Source of the DNA: Acanthosepion esculentum
Lineage: Eukaryota > Mollusca > Cephalopoda > Sepiida > Sepiidae
Assembly (NCBI GenBank): GCA_964036315.1
Contig: OZ038500.1
Coordinates: 55,096,925 to 55,160,924, forward strand
Direction of reading: 5' to 3'
Length of the DNA: 64,000 nt
Below are positions 9,610 through 20,455 of the stretch, piece by piece. The notes below the pieces were generated by a model. That model saw only the letters and a program-made list of their open reading frames with translations. It ran no database searches and was not told the origin of the DNA. Every line of letters starts with the position of its first letter. Position 1 is the first letter of the stretch. Both the position numbers and the translations under genes were made by a program.

Positions 9610-9836
9610 CGAAAATTGTAACATAAACATGTTATAAAATCACTACAAAAATAGCCATTTTGTTTCAACACTTCTGGTGTCTTATCAAGTGATGGTGTTA
9701 AATGTAGAATAAGGAGTCTTTGCTTTATTCTACATTCAACACCATCACTTGATAAGACACCAGAAGTGTTGAAACAAAATGGCTATTTTTGTAGTGATTT
9801 TATAACATATTTATATTATAATTTTCGAATAAATTA
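9601..9836. mobile_element. foldback element with 112-bp arms and a 12-base loop
   Basis: The arms are 9601-9712 and 9725-9836, equal in length and near-perfect reverse complements. The left arm runs from taatttattcg to aatgtagaataa; the right runs from ttattctacatt to cgaataaatta. The loop is ggagtctttgct. I see only a few mismatches, all toward the outer ends and one in the inner end. It has no open frame and fits a hairpin MITE or foldback. TA-rich microsatellite sits immediately to the left and a TA array begins at about 9910. Confidence 0.9.
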
Positions 9837-9907
9837 TATTTTCTGTACTTTGTATTGAGCACTCTTTTAAGAATAGTATTTTTGGTTATTGGAATTTATT
9901 CTCTACT

Positions 9908-9909
<2 letters not shown>

Positions 9910-9976
<67 letters not shown>
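9910..9976. repeat. (TA)n microsatellite
   Basis: About 33 TA dinucleotides. The YIYI-type open frame across it is an artefact. Confidence 0.98.
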
Positions 9977-9978
<2 letters not shown>

Positions 9979-9979
<1 letters not shown>

Positions 9980-10041
9980 GTCAATTATAAGTTGGCGGGA
10001 AAAAGACACATACACACACACTCGCACACGCTCAACCCCCC

Positions 10042-10089
<48 letters not shown>

Positions 10090-10206
10090 TATCTTTTCGA
10101 GGAAGGTAAATGACGATACGACGAGTGGGTAGATTTTAAAAGAAAGAAAAAGTTGAAAGTGTATGAATAAATATGGCGTCAATTATAAGTTGGCGGGAAA
10201 AAGACA
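9979..10206. repeat. 30-bp direct repeat flanking an AC/TA microsatellite block
   Basis: The same 30 bases, beginning cgtcaattataagttggcgg, occur at 9979-10008 and 10177-10206 without mismatch, 198 bases apart. Between them are an AC run, a TA array (about 10044-10088) and about 85 bases of unassigned sequence. It could be a target-site-like duplication or a local duplication followed by microsatellite growth. Confidence 0.9.
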
Positions 10207-10760
10207 TCATGAATCTCAAAGATACATCAATAATAATTGTATCAGAAGTTGGCGTCCTGGGGAGAGAGGAGGGTGAATTTGAGAATTTCGGTTTGTAAAA
10301 AGTAAGAGGGGGAAAAGCAAAAAAAAAAAAAAAAGGGGAAGCGAGAGGAAGAGAATCAAAAAGAGAGAGAAAAATGATCGTTCGTATGAAAAGAAGATAC
10401 GTCGGGAAATATGAACGCGAATAAAGAATGGACGCGGCGTTGGTGTTTATTAATGGCCGCCTTGGGAACAGTAAATGAAGCGCATACGATAAGCAGAGGA
10501 TTAGGTTTTTAAGAGGGGGAAAAAGATAAAAGGACGAAAATATCGTCTTTGATTTCTGATGCGAAGTCGCCCAGTTCAAAATTCTGAAAGTCGTAAGTCA
10601 TGTAGAAAAGAAAAATACAATTTACGGGAGAGAATGAATTAGTGACCGTCAGTGAAGAATATTTGGTTGAAGTTTAGGGAATTATTTAAGTGTTTGAAAT
10701 AAAAAAAAACATGTTTCACTGAACAATAACGTTCGCAAATATTATTTTCAAACATCATAT
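10207..10760. other. unassigned purine-rich sequence
   Basis: The plus strand is purine-rich with a poly-A run at about 10320-10334. The 147-codon minus-strand frame is rich in F, S, L and P as expected from composition, and I do not accept it as a gene. Confidence 0.45.
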
Positions 10761-10766
10761 ATTATC

Positions 10767-10810
10767 AATATCAATTCTAGGCATTAATAATAATGCCTAG
10801 AATTGATATT
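10767..10810. repeat. perfect 20-bp inverted repeat, 4-base loop
   Basis: The arm aatatcaattctaggcatta (10767-10786) is followed by ataa and its exact reverse complement (10791-10810). It is AU-rich with no T run after it, so it is not a bacterial-type terminator. It may be the core of a small foldback. Confidence 0.9.
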
Positions 10811-10984
10811 ATATATAAATAATTAGTGGAAAGTTAGATCAGATAGGAATTAACTAGTATATAGCAGTTTTCTCAATCTTATTTACCTGTGGTTAATATC
10901 AGAAAGAAAACATTTGCAGGTTTTACTTTATAATGGTCCCGAAATACATGAGCATCATCTTTTTCTTACGACAAGCTTACGGTC

Positions 10985-11240
10985 ATAAGATTTTTCCAAA
11001 TTGTCGTATATATTTATTAATAGATTCTAACATAGGGCAAACAACGACAACGGATTCTCGACAACTAACCTGGCATTTAACAGTTTTTTTTTCTCTTTTT
11101 AATCGGTCAGGAGCACTTTGAAAATAAGATTTTTCTAAATTGTCGTATATATTTATTAATAGATTCTAGCATAGGACAAACAACGACAACGGATTCTCGT
11201 CAACTAACCTGGCATTTAATAGTTTTTTTTTGTTTTTAAT
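10985..11240. repeat. tandem duplication of about 117 bp, period 139
   Basis: Bases 10985-11102 and 11124-11240 are near-identical: both start ataagattttt, contain gtcgtatatatttattaata and gacaacggattctcg, and end in a T run after cctggcattta. Only a handful of substitutions separate them, so the duplication is fairly recent. Confidence 0.9.
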
Positions 11241-11254
11241 TCCATGTATCTTCA

Positions 11255-11530
11255 TGACGTGGTCATATAACGTTGAAACATCGATTCAAGTACGATCACC
11301 GAAGTTAAGCAACGTCGAGCCTGGTTAGTACATAGATGGTGACCTCTTCGAAATACCAGGTGCTGTAAGCGTAGATATGCGGGTTGTTCAATGGATAACA
11401 GCTCGGAATTGGAATTCAGAGAGCAGAGTTCCACTTCTAATCAGTTTCGTCAATTTCAAATATGCTCGAATACACTTCGGAAAGGTACGAATCCACCTCT
11501 TCTCCTCCAAGCTATATTAATTAGTAGGAC
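11255..11530 (+). mobile_element. 5S rRNA-tRNA composite SINE, best-preserved copy
   Basis: Bases about 11255-11372 follow 5S rRNA: gacgtggtcatataacgttg, then gatcaccgaagttaagcaac, gtcgagcctggttagtacat, agatggtgacc, then aataccaggtgctgtaagcg. Immediately after comes a tRNA-type unit with A box gcgggttgttcaatggataa and a B-box-like gagcagagttccacttc. A body with cggaaaggtacgaatccacc and ttagtaggac is shared with the copies at 16707, 24188 and 31599. The order 5S head, tRNA, body is the same as at 6020. About 50 bases further on the 157-bp satellite begins. Confidence 0.75.
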
Positions 11531-11575
11531 ATGTATCAGTATATCATCACCAAATATTTCTTAATTCTAAAAAAA

Positions 11576-14500
11576 TCCCACTTCTGGCTTTCAATAACCT
11601 GCAAAGGGTTGATAAACCGTAGAAAATGAATGAATGAATCAGTCTACTGATTAAGCAGAAGAAATTAAAAGAAGAAATTAGTAAGACTTGTAAACCATTA
11701 TTAACGCCAAAATATATTCTTACAATCTAAAAATATTTTCTGGCTTTAAATAAGCTGCAAAGGGTTGATAAGCCGTAGAAAACGAATCAATCAATCAATC
11801 TACTGATTAAGCAGAAGAAATTAAAAGAAGAAATTAGTAAGACTTGTAAACCATTATTATCGCCAAAATATATTCTTACAATCTAAAAAGTATTTTCTGG
11901 CTTTAAATAACCTGCAAAGGGTTGATAAGCCGTAGAAAACGAATCAATCAATCAATCTACTGATTAAGCAGAAGAAATTAAAAGAAGAAATTAGTAAGAC
12001 TTGTAAACCATTATTATCGCCAAAATATATTCTTACAATCTAAAAAGTATTTTCTGGCTTTAAATAAGCTGCAAAGGGTTGATAAGCCGTAGAAAACGAA
12101 TCAATCAATCAATCTACTGATTAAGCAGAAGAAATTAAAAGAAGAAATTAGTAAGACTTGTAAACCATTATTATCGCCAAAATATATTCTTACAATCTAA
12201 AAAGTATTTTCTGGCTTTAAATAACCTGCAAAGGGTTGATAAGCCGTAGAAAACGAATCAATCAATCAATCTACTGATTAAGCAGAAGAAATTAAAAGAA
12301 GAAATTAGTAAGACTTGTAAACCATTATTATCGCCAAAATATATTCTTACAATCTAAAAAGTATTTTCTGGCTTTAAATAAGCTGCAAAGGGTTGATAAG
12401 CCGTAGAAAACGAATCAATCAATCAATCTACTGATTAAGCAGAAGAAATTAAAAGAAGAAATTAGTAAGACTTGTAAACCATTATTATCGCCAAAATATA
12501 TTCTTACAATCTAAAAAGTATTTTCTGGCTTTAAATAACCTGCAAAGGGTTGATAAGCCGTAGAAAACGAATCAATCAATCAATCTACTGATTAAGCAGA
12601 AGAAATTAAAAGAAGAAATTAGTAAGACTTGTAAACCATTATTATCGCCAAAATATATTCTTACAATCTAAAAAGTATTTTCTGGCTTTAAATAAGCTGC
12701 AAAGGGTTGATAAGCCGTAGAAAACGAATCAATCAATCAATCTACTGATTAAGCAGAAGAAATTAAAAGAAGAAATTAGTAAGACTTGTAAACCATTATT
12801 ATCGCCAAAATATATTCTTACAATCTAAAAAGTATTTTCTGGCTTTAAATAAGCTGCAAAGGGTTGATAAGCCGTAGAAAACGAATCAATCAATCAATCT
12901 ACTGATTAAGCAGAAGAAATTAAAAGAAGAAATTAGTAAGACTTGTAAACCATTATTATCGCCAAAATATATTCTTACAATCTAAAAAGTATTTTCTGGC
13001 TTTAAATAACCTGCAAAGGGTTGATAAGCCGTAGAAAACGAATCAATCAATCAATCTACTGATTAAGCAGAAGAAATTAAAAGAAGAAATTAGTAAGACT
13101 TGTAAACCATTATTATCGCCAAAATATATTCTTACAATCTAAAAAGTATTTTCTGGCTTTAAATAACCTGCAAAGGGTTGATAAGCCGTAGAAAACGAAT
13201 CAATCAATCAATCTACTGATTAAGCAGAAGAAATTAAAAGAAGAAATTAGTAAGACTTGTAAACCATTATTATCGCCAAAATATATTCTTACAATCTAAA
13301 AAGTATTTTCTGGCTTTAAATAACCTGCAAAGGGTTGATAAGCCGTAGAAAACGAATCAATCAATCAATCTACTGATTAAGCAGAAGAAATTAAAAGAAG
13401 AAATTAGTAAGACTTGTAAACCATTATTATCGCCAAAATATATTCTTACAATCTAAAAAGTATTTTCTGGCTTTAAATAACCTGCAAAGGGTTGATAAGC
13501 CGTAGAAAACGAATCAATCAATCAATCTACTGATTAAGCAGAAGAAATTAAAAGAAGAAATTAGTAAGACTTGTAAACCATTATTATCGCCAAAATATAT
13601 TCTTACAATCTAAAAAGTATTTTCTGGCTTTAAATAAGCTGCAAAGGGTTGATAAGCCGTAGAAAACGAATCAATCAATCAATCTACTGATTAAGCAGAA
13701 GAAATTAAAAGAAGAAATTAGTAAGACTTGTAAACCATTATTATCGCCAAAATATATTCTTACAATCTAAAAAGTATTTTCTGGCTTTAAATAACCTGCA
13801 AAGGGTTGATAAGCCGTAGAAAACGAATCAATCAATCAATCTACTGATTAAGCAGAAGAAATTAAAAGAAGAAATTAGTAAGACTTGTAAACCATTATTA
13901 TCGCCAAAATATATTCTTACAATCTAAAAAGTATTTTCTGGCTTTAAATAACCTGCAAAGGGTTGATAAACCGTAGAAAACGAATCAATCAATCAATCTA
14001 CTGATTAAGCAGAAGAAATTAAAAGAAGAAATTAGTAAGACTTGTAAACCATTATTATCGCCAAAATATATTCTTACAATCTAAAAAATATTTTCTGGCT
14101 TTAAATAACCTGCAAAGGGTTGATAAGCCGTAGAAAACGAATCAATCAATCAATCTACTGATTAAGCAGAAGAAATTAAAAGAAGAAATTAGTAAGACTT
14201 GTAAACCATTATTATCGCCAAAATATATTCTGACAATCTAAAAATATTTTCTGACTTTAAATAACCTGCAAAGGGTTGATAAGCCGTAGAAAACGAATCA
14301 ATCAATCAATCTACTGATTAAGCAGAAGAAATTAAAAGAAGAAATTAGTAAGACTTGTAAACCATTATTATCGCCAAAATATATTCTTACAATCTAAAAA
14401 GTATTTTCTGGCTTTAAATAAGCTGCAAAGGGTTGATAAGCCGTAGAAAACGAATCAATCAATCAATCTACTGATTAAGCAGAAGAAATTAAAAGAAGAA

Positions 14501-16612
14501 ATTAGTAAGACTTGTAAACCATTATTATCGCCAAAATATATTCTTACAATCTAAAAAGTATTTTCTGGCTTTAAATAACCTGCAAAGGGTTGATAAGCCG
14601 TAGAAAACGAATCAATCAATCAATCTACTGATTAAGCAGAAGAAATTAAAAGAAGAAATTAGTAAGACTTGTAAACCATTATTATCGCCAAAATATATTC
14701 TTACAATCTAAAAAGTATTTTCTGGCTTTAAATAACCTGCAAAGGGTTGATAAACCGTAGAAAACGAATCAATCAATCAATCTACTGATTAAGCAGAAGA
14801 AATTAAAAGAAGAAATTAGTAAGACTTGTAAACCATTATTATCGCCAAAATATATTCTTACAATCTAAAAAGTATTTTCTGGCTTTAAATAAGCTGCAAA
14901 GGGTTGATAAGCCGTAGAAAACGAATCAATCAATCAATCTACTGATTAAGCAGAAGAAATTAAAAGAAGAAATTAGTAAGACTTGTAAACCATTATTATC
15001 GCCAAAATATATTCTGACAATCTAAAAATATTTTCTGACTTTAAATAACCTGCAAAGGGTTGATAAGCCGTAGAAAACGAATCAATCAATCAATCTACTG
15101 ATTAAGCAGAAGAAATTAAAAGAAGAAATTAGTAAGACTTGTAAACCATTATTATCGCCAAAATATATTCTTACAATCTAAAAAGTATTTTCTGGCTTTA
15201 AATAAGCTGCAAAGGGTTGATAAGCCGTAGAAAACGAATCAATCAATCAATCTACTGATTAAGCAGAAGAAATTAAAAGAAGAAATTAGTAAGACTTGTA
15301 AACCATTATTATCGCCAAAATATATTCTTACAATCTAAAAAGTATTTTCTGGCTTTAAATAACCTGCAAAGGGTTGATAAACCGTAGAAAACGAATCAAT
15401 CAATCAATCTACTGATTAAGCAGAAGAAATTAAAAGAAGAAATTAGTAAGACTTGTAAACCATTATTATCGCCAAAATATATTCTTACAATCTAAAAAAT
15501 ATTTTCTGGCTTTAAATAACCTGCAAAGGGTTGATAAGCCGTAGAAAACGAATCAATCAATCAATCTACTGATTAAGCAGAAGAAATTAAAAGAAGAAAT
15601 TAGTAAGACTTGTAAACCATTATTATCGCCAAAATATATTCTGACAATCTAAAAATATTTTCTGACTTTAAATAACCTGCAAAGGGTTGATAAGCCGTAG
15701 AAAACGAATCAATCAATCAATCTACTGATTAAGCAGAAGAAATTAAAAGAAGAAATTAGTAAGACTTGTAAACCATTATTATCGCCAAAATATATTCTTA
15801 CAATCTAAAAAATATTTTCTGGCTTTAAATAACCTGCAAAGGGTTGATAAGCCGTAGAAAACGAATCAATCAATCAATCTACTGATTAAGCAGAAGAAAT
15901 TAAAAGAAGAAATTAGTAAGACTTGTAAACCATTATTATCGCCAAAATATATTCTGACAATCTAAAAATATTTTCTGACTTTAAATAACCTGCAAAGGGT
16001 TGATAAGCCGTAGAAAACGAATCAATCAATCAATCTACTGATTAAGCAGAAGAAATTAAAAGAAGAAATTAGTAAGACTTGTAAACCATTATTATCGCCA
16101 AAATATATTCTGACAATCTAAAAATATTTTCTGACTTTAAATAACCTGCAAAGGGTTGATAAGCCGTAGAAAACGAATCAATCAATCAATCTACTGATTA
16201 AGCAGAAGAAATTAAAAGAAGAAATTAGTAAGACTTGTAAACCATTATTATCGCCAAAATATATTCTGACAATCTAAAAATATTTTCTGACTTTAAATAA
16301 CCTGCAAAGGGTTGATAAGCCGTAGAAAACGAATCAATCAATCAATCTACTGATTAAGCAGAAGAAATTAAAAGAAGAAATTAGTAAGACTTGTAAACCA
16401 TTATTATCGCCAAAATATATTCTGACAATCTAAAAATATTTTCTGACTTTAAATAACCTGCAAAGGGTTGATAAGCCGTAGAAAACGAATCAATCAATCA
16501 ATCTACTGATTAAGCAGAAGAAATTAAAAGAAGAAATTAGTAAGACTTGTAAACCATTATTATCGCCAAAATATATTCTTACAATCTAAAAAATATTTTC
16601 TGGCTTTAAATC
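11576..16612. repeat. 157-bp satellite array, 32 copies
   Basis: The unit contains ctgcaaagggttgataagcc, gaatcaatcaatcaatctac, agcagaagaaattaaaagaa and gtaagacttgtaaaccatta. Landmark spacing is 157 bases (for example gtaagacttg at 11837, 11994, 12151), with 155-156 in some copies. I count 32 copies of gggttgata plus a partial at the end. Variants: aagctgc versus aacctgc, and ctgacaatc...ttctgac versus cttacaatc...ttctggc. The two aagctgc/aacctgc forms alternate at the left, giving a 314-bp dimer, then mix. The right end is mostly the 155-bp ctgacaatc form. Frames are closed, so it is non-coding. Confidence 0.98.
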
Positions 16613-16706
16613 AATCCATGAATCGACCAATCAATTCTTCTTCAGACTGTGAAAGTCATTTTGTTGGGTGTAGGCTTTCCCCAGAGCTCTTCCTTGACCG
16701 TTTTAT
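16613..16706 (-). mobile_element. SINE tail fragment (5S-headed family)
   Basis: The block agactgtgaaagtcattttg, then ttgggtgtaggctttccccag, matches in opposite sense the tail of the minus-strand element at 6555-6785 (ttagtcctgtgaaggtcctt, ggatttaggccttctcctga). Only the tail is present. Confidence 0.55.
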
Positions 16707-16960
16707 GGGGTGGAATCGGAGAGCAGAGTTCGAATTCCAGTCGAATGCATTACATTCAATTACGTGATAATACCCTTGGGAAAGGTATGAATCCTCTTCT
16801 TCTCACCCCAGCTATGGGTAAATAGCAGGACAGACTGGGTTCTATAGCCCTGGATGGCAACTGGTCTACCGCAGAAAGAAATGGTAACCTACTGCGGGAA
16901 AAAATCTGTCTCGTCAGTCATGTGTCGAAAGATGCATGATCAGCTAAGCGTATAGCATGG
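16707..16960 (+). mobile_element. tRNA-type SINE, 5' truncated
   Basis: It starts within the tRNA part (tggaatcggagagcagagtt), has the B box gagttcgaattccag, then gggaaaggtatgaatcc, cccagctatgggtaaatag, and a long 3' region with ctggtctaccgcagaaag. The body matches the SINE at 11380-11530 that sits on the other side of the 157-bp satellite. Confidence 0.7.
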
Positions 16961-18500
16961 CACATAACTGACTTTTTAACTGATAAAATCGGGGAGACAT
17001 CGGTCCGTTTATTGCCGATTGTCCGTACTTACTGACACTATGTCTAATCCACTGAAGCTTTTGTGCTTATTGTTAAATTTACCTTTTTCCGCTTTTCTAC
17101 TCTTGCTCCAGACGACGTGCTTATGGAAAATGATTAATATAAAACCGCTTAAAAACACTGGCATATATAAAGGGAAAACATATGGAGCAATAAGCTACAC
17201 TGATGTAACCAAACTGACCGCCCGCCAACTAGCGGTCAACTCGCGAAGAAGTGGTTTGTATCTATCATGTTACAACTCCATCCGTAGCACGCAAGACTTA
17301 CAAACTGAGTTGGCTGCTCCAGTTTTTGTCCGTTGCTTCTGATATCCGTTAAGAGTAATAAAATGTTTCTATTAGTACCATATACTAATTAAAACAATAA
17401 TTAATTAAAAAGTGTGAATAAATTAATGTTAAATAGTCCGAGTTTGTCTTATACATTTACTTTTGGGAGAAATGTATTAAAAGAAAGCTTATTACAAATT
17501 TTCATTTTGTGGGTAAACAGATTTTTTTTAATTTAAAATTGGCTCTGAAAAAGAACACCAGATATAACTGTCATGGTGGACAGTTGAAGATTAATTTTAC
17601 AAATTCATAACAAATATATTACCTTCGTACTTTTTTAGTAGATTTAAAATCTTTCGCCGTCGTAAATTTAACGTCAAAGTCCGTTGATGCTCTCCTGAGA
17701 GTATTTAAGGAAACGGGAAAACAACAGATAGCATCATAGGGTGGTTAGAAGGCAGAAGTTGGTTAGAAGCCAGAAGAGAAGTCTGCTGGCTGGAACGAAA
17801 TGTAGTTAAACGTTAGAAGGGACTGGACGTCACGTGCAACAGAAGTAGGATTGACTTGGTCGTCAGATATAAAGCTGGCTGTAGAAAAGATTCTAGGCTT
17901 CTTCGTACGAAAGTTGCTAAGAGAGCAAAGGGCAGAAAGTTTTCGGCATTCTTAAAAACTACGCCGACGAAAGACATTTCGAAATCACGTAAAACTTACC
18001 GGATACTCCCGCGAAAAATGAAAAGCAAAAAAAACAGCAAAGCTGGGGCACCACGTGGAAATGAAGCATATAGAAAAACGGAACAATATTGCAAAAAGAA
18101 ATTTGAAAGAAAATATTACTCTTTAGCTAGATAGCATTTCTTTAGAAATTTATGCGTTATTAAAAATAGTTTTTTTTTTTTTTTTAAAAGCAAAATATTC
18201 AATTAAGTGTAAAACCCATTTTTTTAAGAATAATTCAGTTTTCCATTGAAACAATTTTCAGATGAAACTGAAGTTGGGCCTTTTTAATATTCGGGGTAAG
18301 AGAAGTGATCTTCTCTCTTCTCTCAGTCCTCCCAGCACCACAGAAGACAAATTCTTATAAGTGACATCCTTAATATAGAGATTTGAGTGTTATCATCGTT
18401 CTTGTAATGTATTATTATTGTAATTATTTGCTTATTGTACCTAAAAAGATTCACGGAAATAATTTTCTGTCACATTACTCTTATCGTATATCCTTAAACG
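16961..18500. other. unassigned; two weak open frames
   Basis: Plus-strand 17019-17342 and 17856-18134 are open for 107 and 92 codons. The second is very basic (about a third K and R) but its first codon is not ATG, and neither matches a family I know. A short internal repeat (gttagaaggcagaagttggt, gttagaagccagaagag) lies at about 17742-17785. I see no splice pattern or domain that would support a gene. Confidence 0.3.
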
Positions 18501-18823
18501 GTTTTGTTCTGTTTTACTATTTCTTATTGTTGTTAATCTCTTATTAATCCCGATATGCTTTACAGAAGGATCGAATCTTCTTCTTGTCACTGCACAATTC
18601 ACAATTACATTGGACAGCAGTCCCCGGGTGAACCAATACACCACACACACAAACAAACACACACTATCCAATAAAGAAAAGTAATAACACTTATGATACG
18701 TTGACAATTGACAGGGTTCGTTTTATCGCACGCTGACAATTTGTAACGTATTTTAAGCATTATTACTTATATTCATTATTAAAGCATATTGTTAAAATTG
18801 TTCTATTTAATTATTTGCTATTG

Positions 18824-19309
18824 TTAATCTCTTATTTTAACATCTACGGTAACAAGAAATCTTCGATTCATCACAGAATTTTTAATATCGTCATTATCAT
18901 CCTTCGACCTTCCTATGGTTGGTCGGAAATCCATTGACAATCCCTTTTCACACAGTTCGGTCCAACATTGCTCTCTCCCCAGATCCCCAATGTCCAACCC
19001 AGAGACCCGATCTATGGTGTCTAGGAAAGTCATTTTTCGTGAAAAGACACTTCCAGAAGGATGCCATAAGAGTAAGCATGAAACGATTTCCCTGTCCGCT
19101 CGGTAACAGTGGCCGGAAAACTGTAATCGTTTTTGTTTGACCTTAAGAGAGATTGGTCTCAGTTCTCCGTAAAATGTGTTAAGTGCTGCATGGGATCTTC
19201 AATTGATGTTCTGGATTTTTCTAAGTAGATTTGTATATATTCCATCCAGTCATCTTTCAAGATTCTTTTCCATACAGTAGGACTGGTTCAGTTAATGTTT
19301 GAAAGGTTT
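18824..19309 (-). pseudogene. LINE 3' end, family B copy 1
   Basis: On the minus strand, KTFLDTIDRVSG-like sequence (MTFLDTIDRVSGLDIGDLG here) leads to REQCWTELCEKGLSM and PTIGRSKDDNDD, followed by an ATG/ATC-rich tail at 18880-18900. Such a KTFxDxxxRDxGL segment is typical of the C-terminus of RTE- or similar endonuclease/RT LINEs. The 5' part continues to 19309 with ctggttcagttaatg, which matches copy 2 at 19846. Confidence 0.6.
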
Positions 19310-19702
19310 GGACCCTTATACGTAGCATCAGAAGAAGGCAGTTGAAATTTCTTGGGCACATGATGTTGAAAAATAGAGCTTGGAAAATTTGAAAATTACA
19401 GGACACAATGTAGGCAGGGGTGGCTGAGGAAAGCAGTGCATAGTCTACCTAATGGATGGCAGAACAGGGATTAGGAGAGATAACAAAAAGACAAACTTTA
19501 CTAAGGGCTACAATGAACAAGAAGTTGCGAAGAACCATGATCAGATACGTCCCGAAAGGACACGACATATAGAAGAAGAAGAAGAAGAAGAAGAAGAAGA
19601 AGAAGAAGAAGAAGAAGAAGAAGAAGAAGAAGAAGAAGAAGAAGAAAGTAATGTGAGCAACAACGAAGTTTTAGAGAAAATTGAAACAAAAAGGACCCTT
19701 AT
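19310..19702 (+). pseudogene. LINE 3' end, family A, with (GAA)n tail and permuted order
   Basis: Plus-strand frames read RRQLKFLGHMM, then MAEQGLGEITKRQTLLRATM, then MIRYVPKGHDI and a stop, leading straight into about 26 GAA units (19570-19645). Family A normally reads EVLEKIETKRTLI before RSIRRRQL. Here VSNNEVLEKIETKRTLI lies after the GAA tail at 19649-19702. The 10 bases ggacccttat occur at both break points (19310 and 19693). It is dead, truncated and rearranged. Confidence 0.7.
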
Positions 19703-19990
19703 CATCATCATCATCATCATCCTTTGACCTCCGTATGGTTGGTCGGAACTCCACAGATAATCCATTTCCACACTGTTAGGTCCAGTCGTCTTTCAAGACG
19801 AACAGATAATGTCCAAGTTACTGATCCATACATTAGGACTGGTTCAGTCAATGATCGAAAAGTTTGGACTTTTAAGAAGGATGGAAGGTTCGAGCGCCAA
19901 ATCTTGTAACGCATCCCATGCAAGAGCTTTACAGAAGTTGAAGTCGTTTTGGGAATCTATTATATGATATCCAAGATATTTGAAGTCCTC
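19703..19990 (-). pseudogene. LINE 3' end, family B copy 2
   Basis: The minus strand encodes FRSLTEPVLMYGSVTW, then TLSVRLERRLDLTVWKW and CGVPTNHTEVKG, ending at an (ATG)n tail at 19703-19720. The YGSxTWTLxxRLExRLD motif is the classic region after the RT domain in L2/RTE-type LINEs. It shares the ggttggtcggaa and ccattgaca/ccacagata blocks with copy 1. Confidence 0.7.
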
Positions 19991-20329
19991 AATACTTTTA
20001 ATATAACTTATTACTATAATTGTTCTATTTTATATTAATCACTGTTGTCCATTTCTTTTTTGTGTCTAACAAGAGTTACAGGAAGAAAGGCACTAGCATA
20101 ACTTTCATTACAGGATATTATTACAATTGTTCTGTTATTAGTTATTGTTGTTAATCTCTTATCTCGCTAAAGAAATCTACGGTAAAAAGGAATCTTCTAT
20201 TCGTCACATAACTTTATAACATATTGTGATAAGTTATCTCTTTTATATTACTTATTATTATTATGCTGTTATTAGATCTACGGTAAGAACAAATCTTCTG
20301 CCAGTCACACAAAGTATTAAGAGAAAGGA

Positions 20330-20455
20330 AAATTTCGTTACACACAGTGTTGTATTACTATGTAACATTGTATACCTTCTATGACACTAAATACTGGACA
20401 ATATCATCATAGATGAAGAAGAGACTTGAAGCAACATTACGAATGATGAGTTGGT
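20330..20455 (+). pseudogene. LINE family A fragment
   Basis: The block with tactggacaatatcatcata and atgaagaagagacttgaagc reads KYWTISS, MKKRLEAT, matching the YGCEYWTISSQMKKRLEA region of family A seen at 32930 and 34270. Confidence 0.55.

Larger units (their letters stand above)
18517..20315. repeat. dispersed short repeat, four partial copies
   Basis: A module with ttgttaatctcttat followed 20-30 bases later by an acggtaa...aatcttc block and gtcacaca occurs near 18517-18595, 18795-18880, 20125-20208 and 20255-20315, all in one direction. It is interrupted by LINE fragments between 18824 and 19990. The family is not one I can name. Confidence 0.5.

Noticed and set aside
10136..10579. 147-codon minus-strand frame as a gene
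   Set aside because: Composition-driven on a purine-rich plus strand including a poly-A run. No domain, and it overlaps a microsatellite-linked repeat.
10767..10810. Transcription terminator
   Set aside because: The stem is AT-rich with no T run in a relevant place, and the genome is eukaryotic.
11255..11372. Functional 5S rRNA gene
   Set aside because: It has many differences from 5S, no terminator T run directly after, and is joined to a tRNA-type SINE body, so it is a retroposon part.
11576..16612. CRISPR-like or coding repeat
   Set aside because: Units are tandem with no variable spacers, and all frames contain frequent stops.
17856..18134. Small basic protein of about 92 residues
   Set aside because: It does not start with ATG, has no recognisable motif and is flanked by repeats. 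High K/R content is expected from A-rich sequence.
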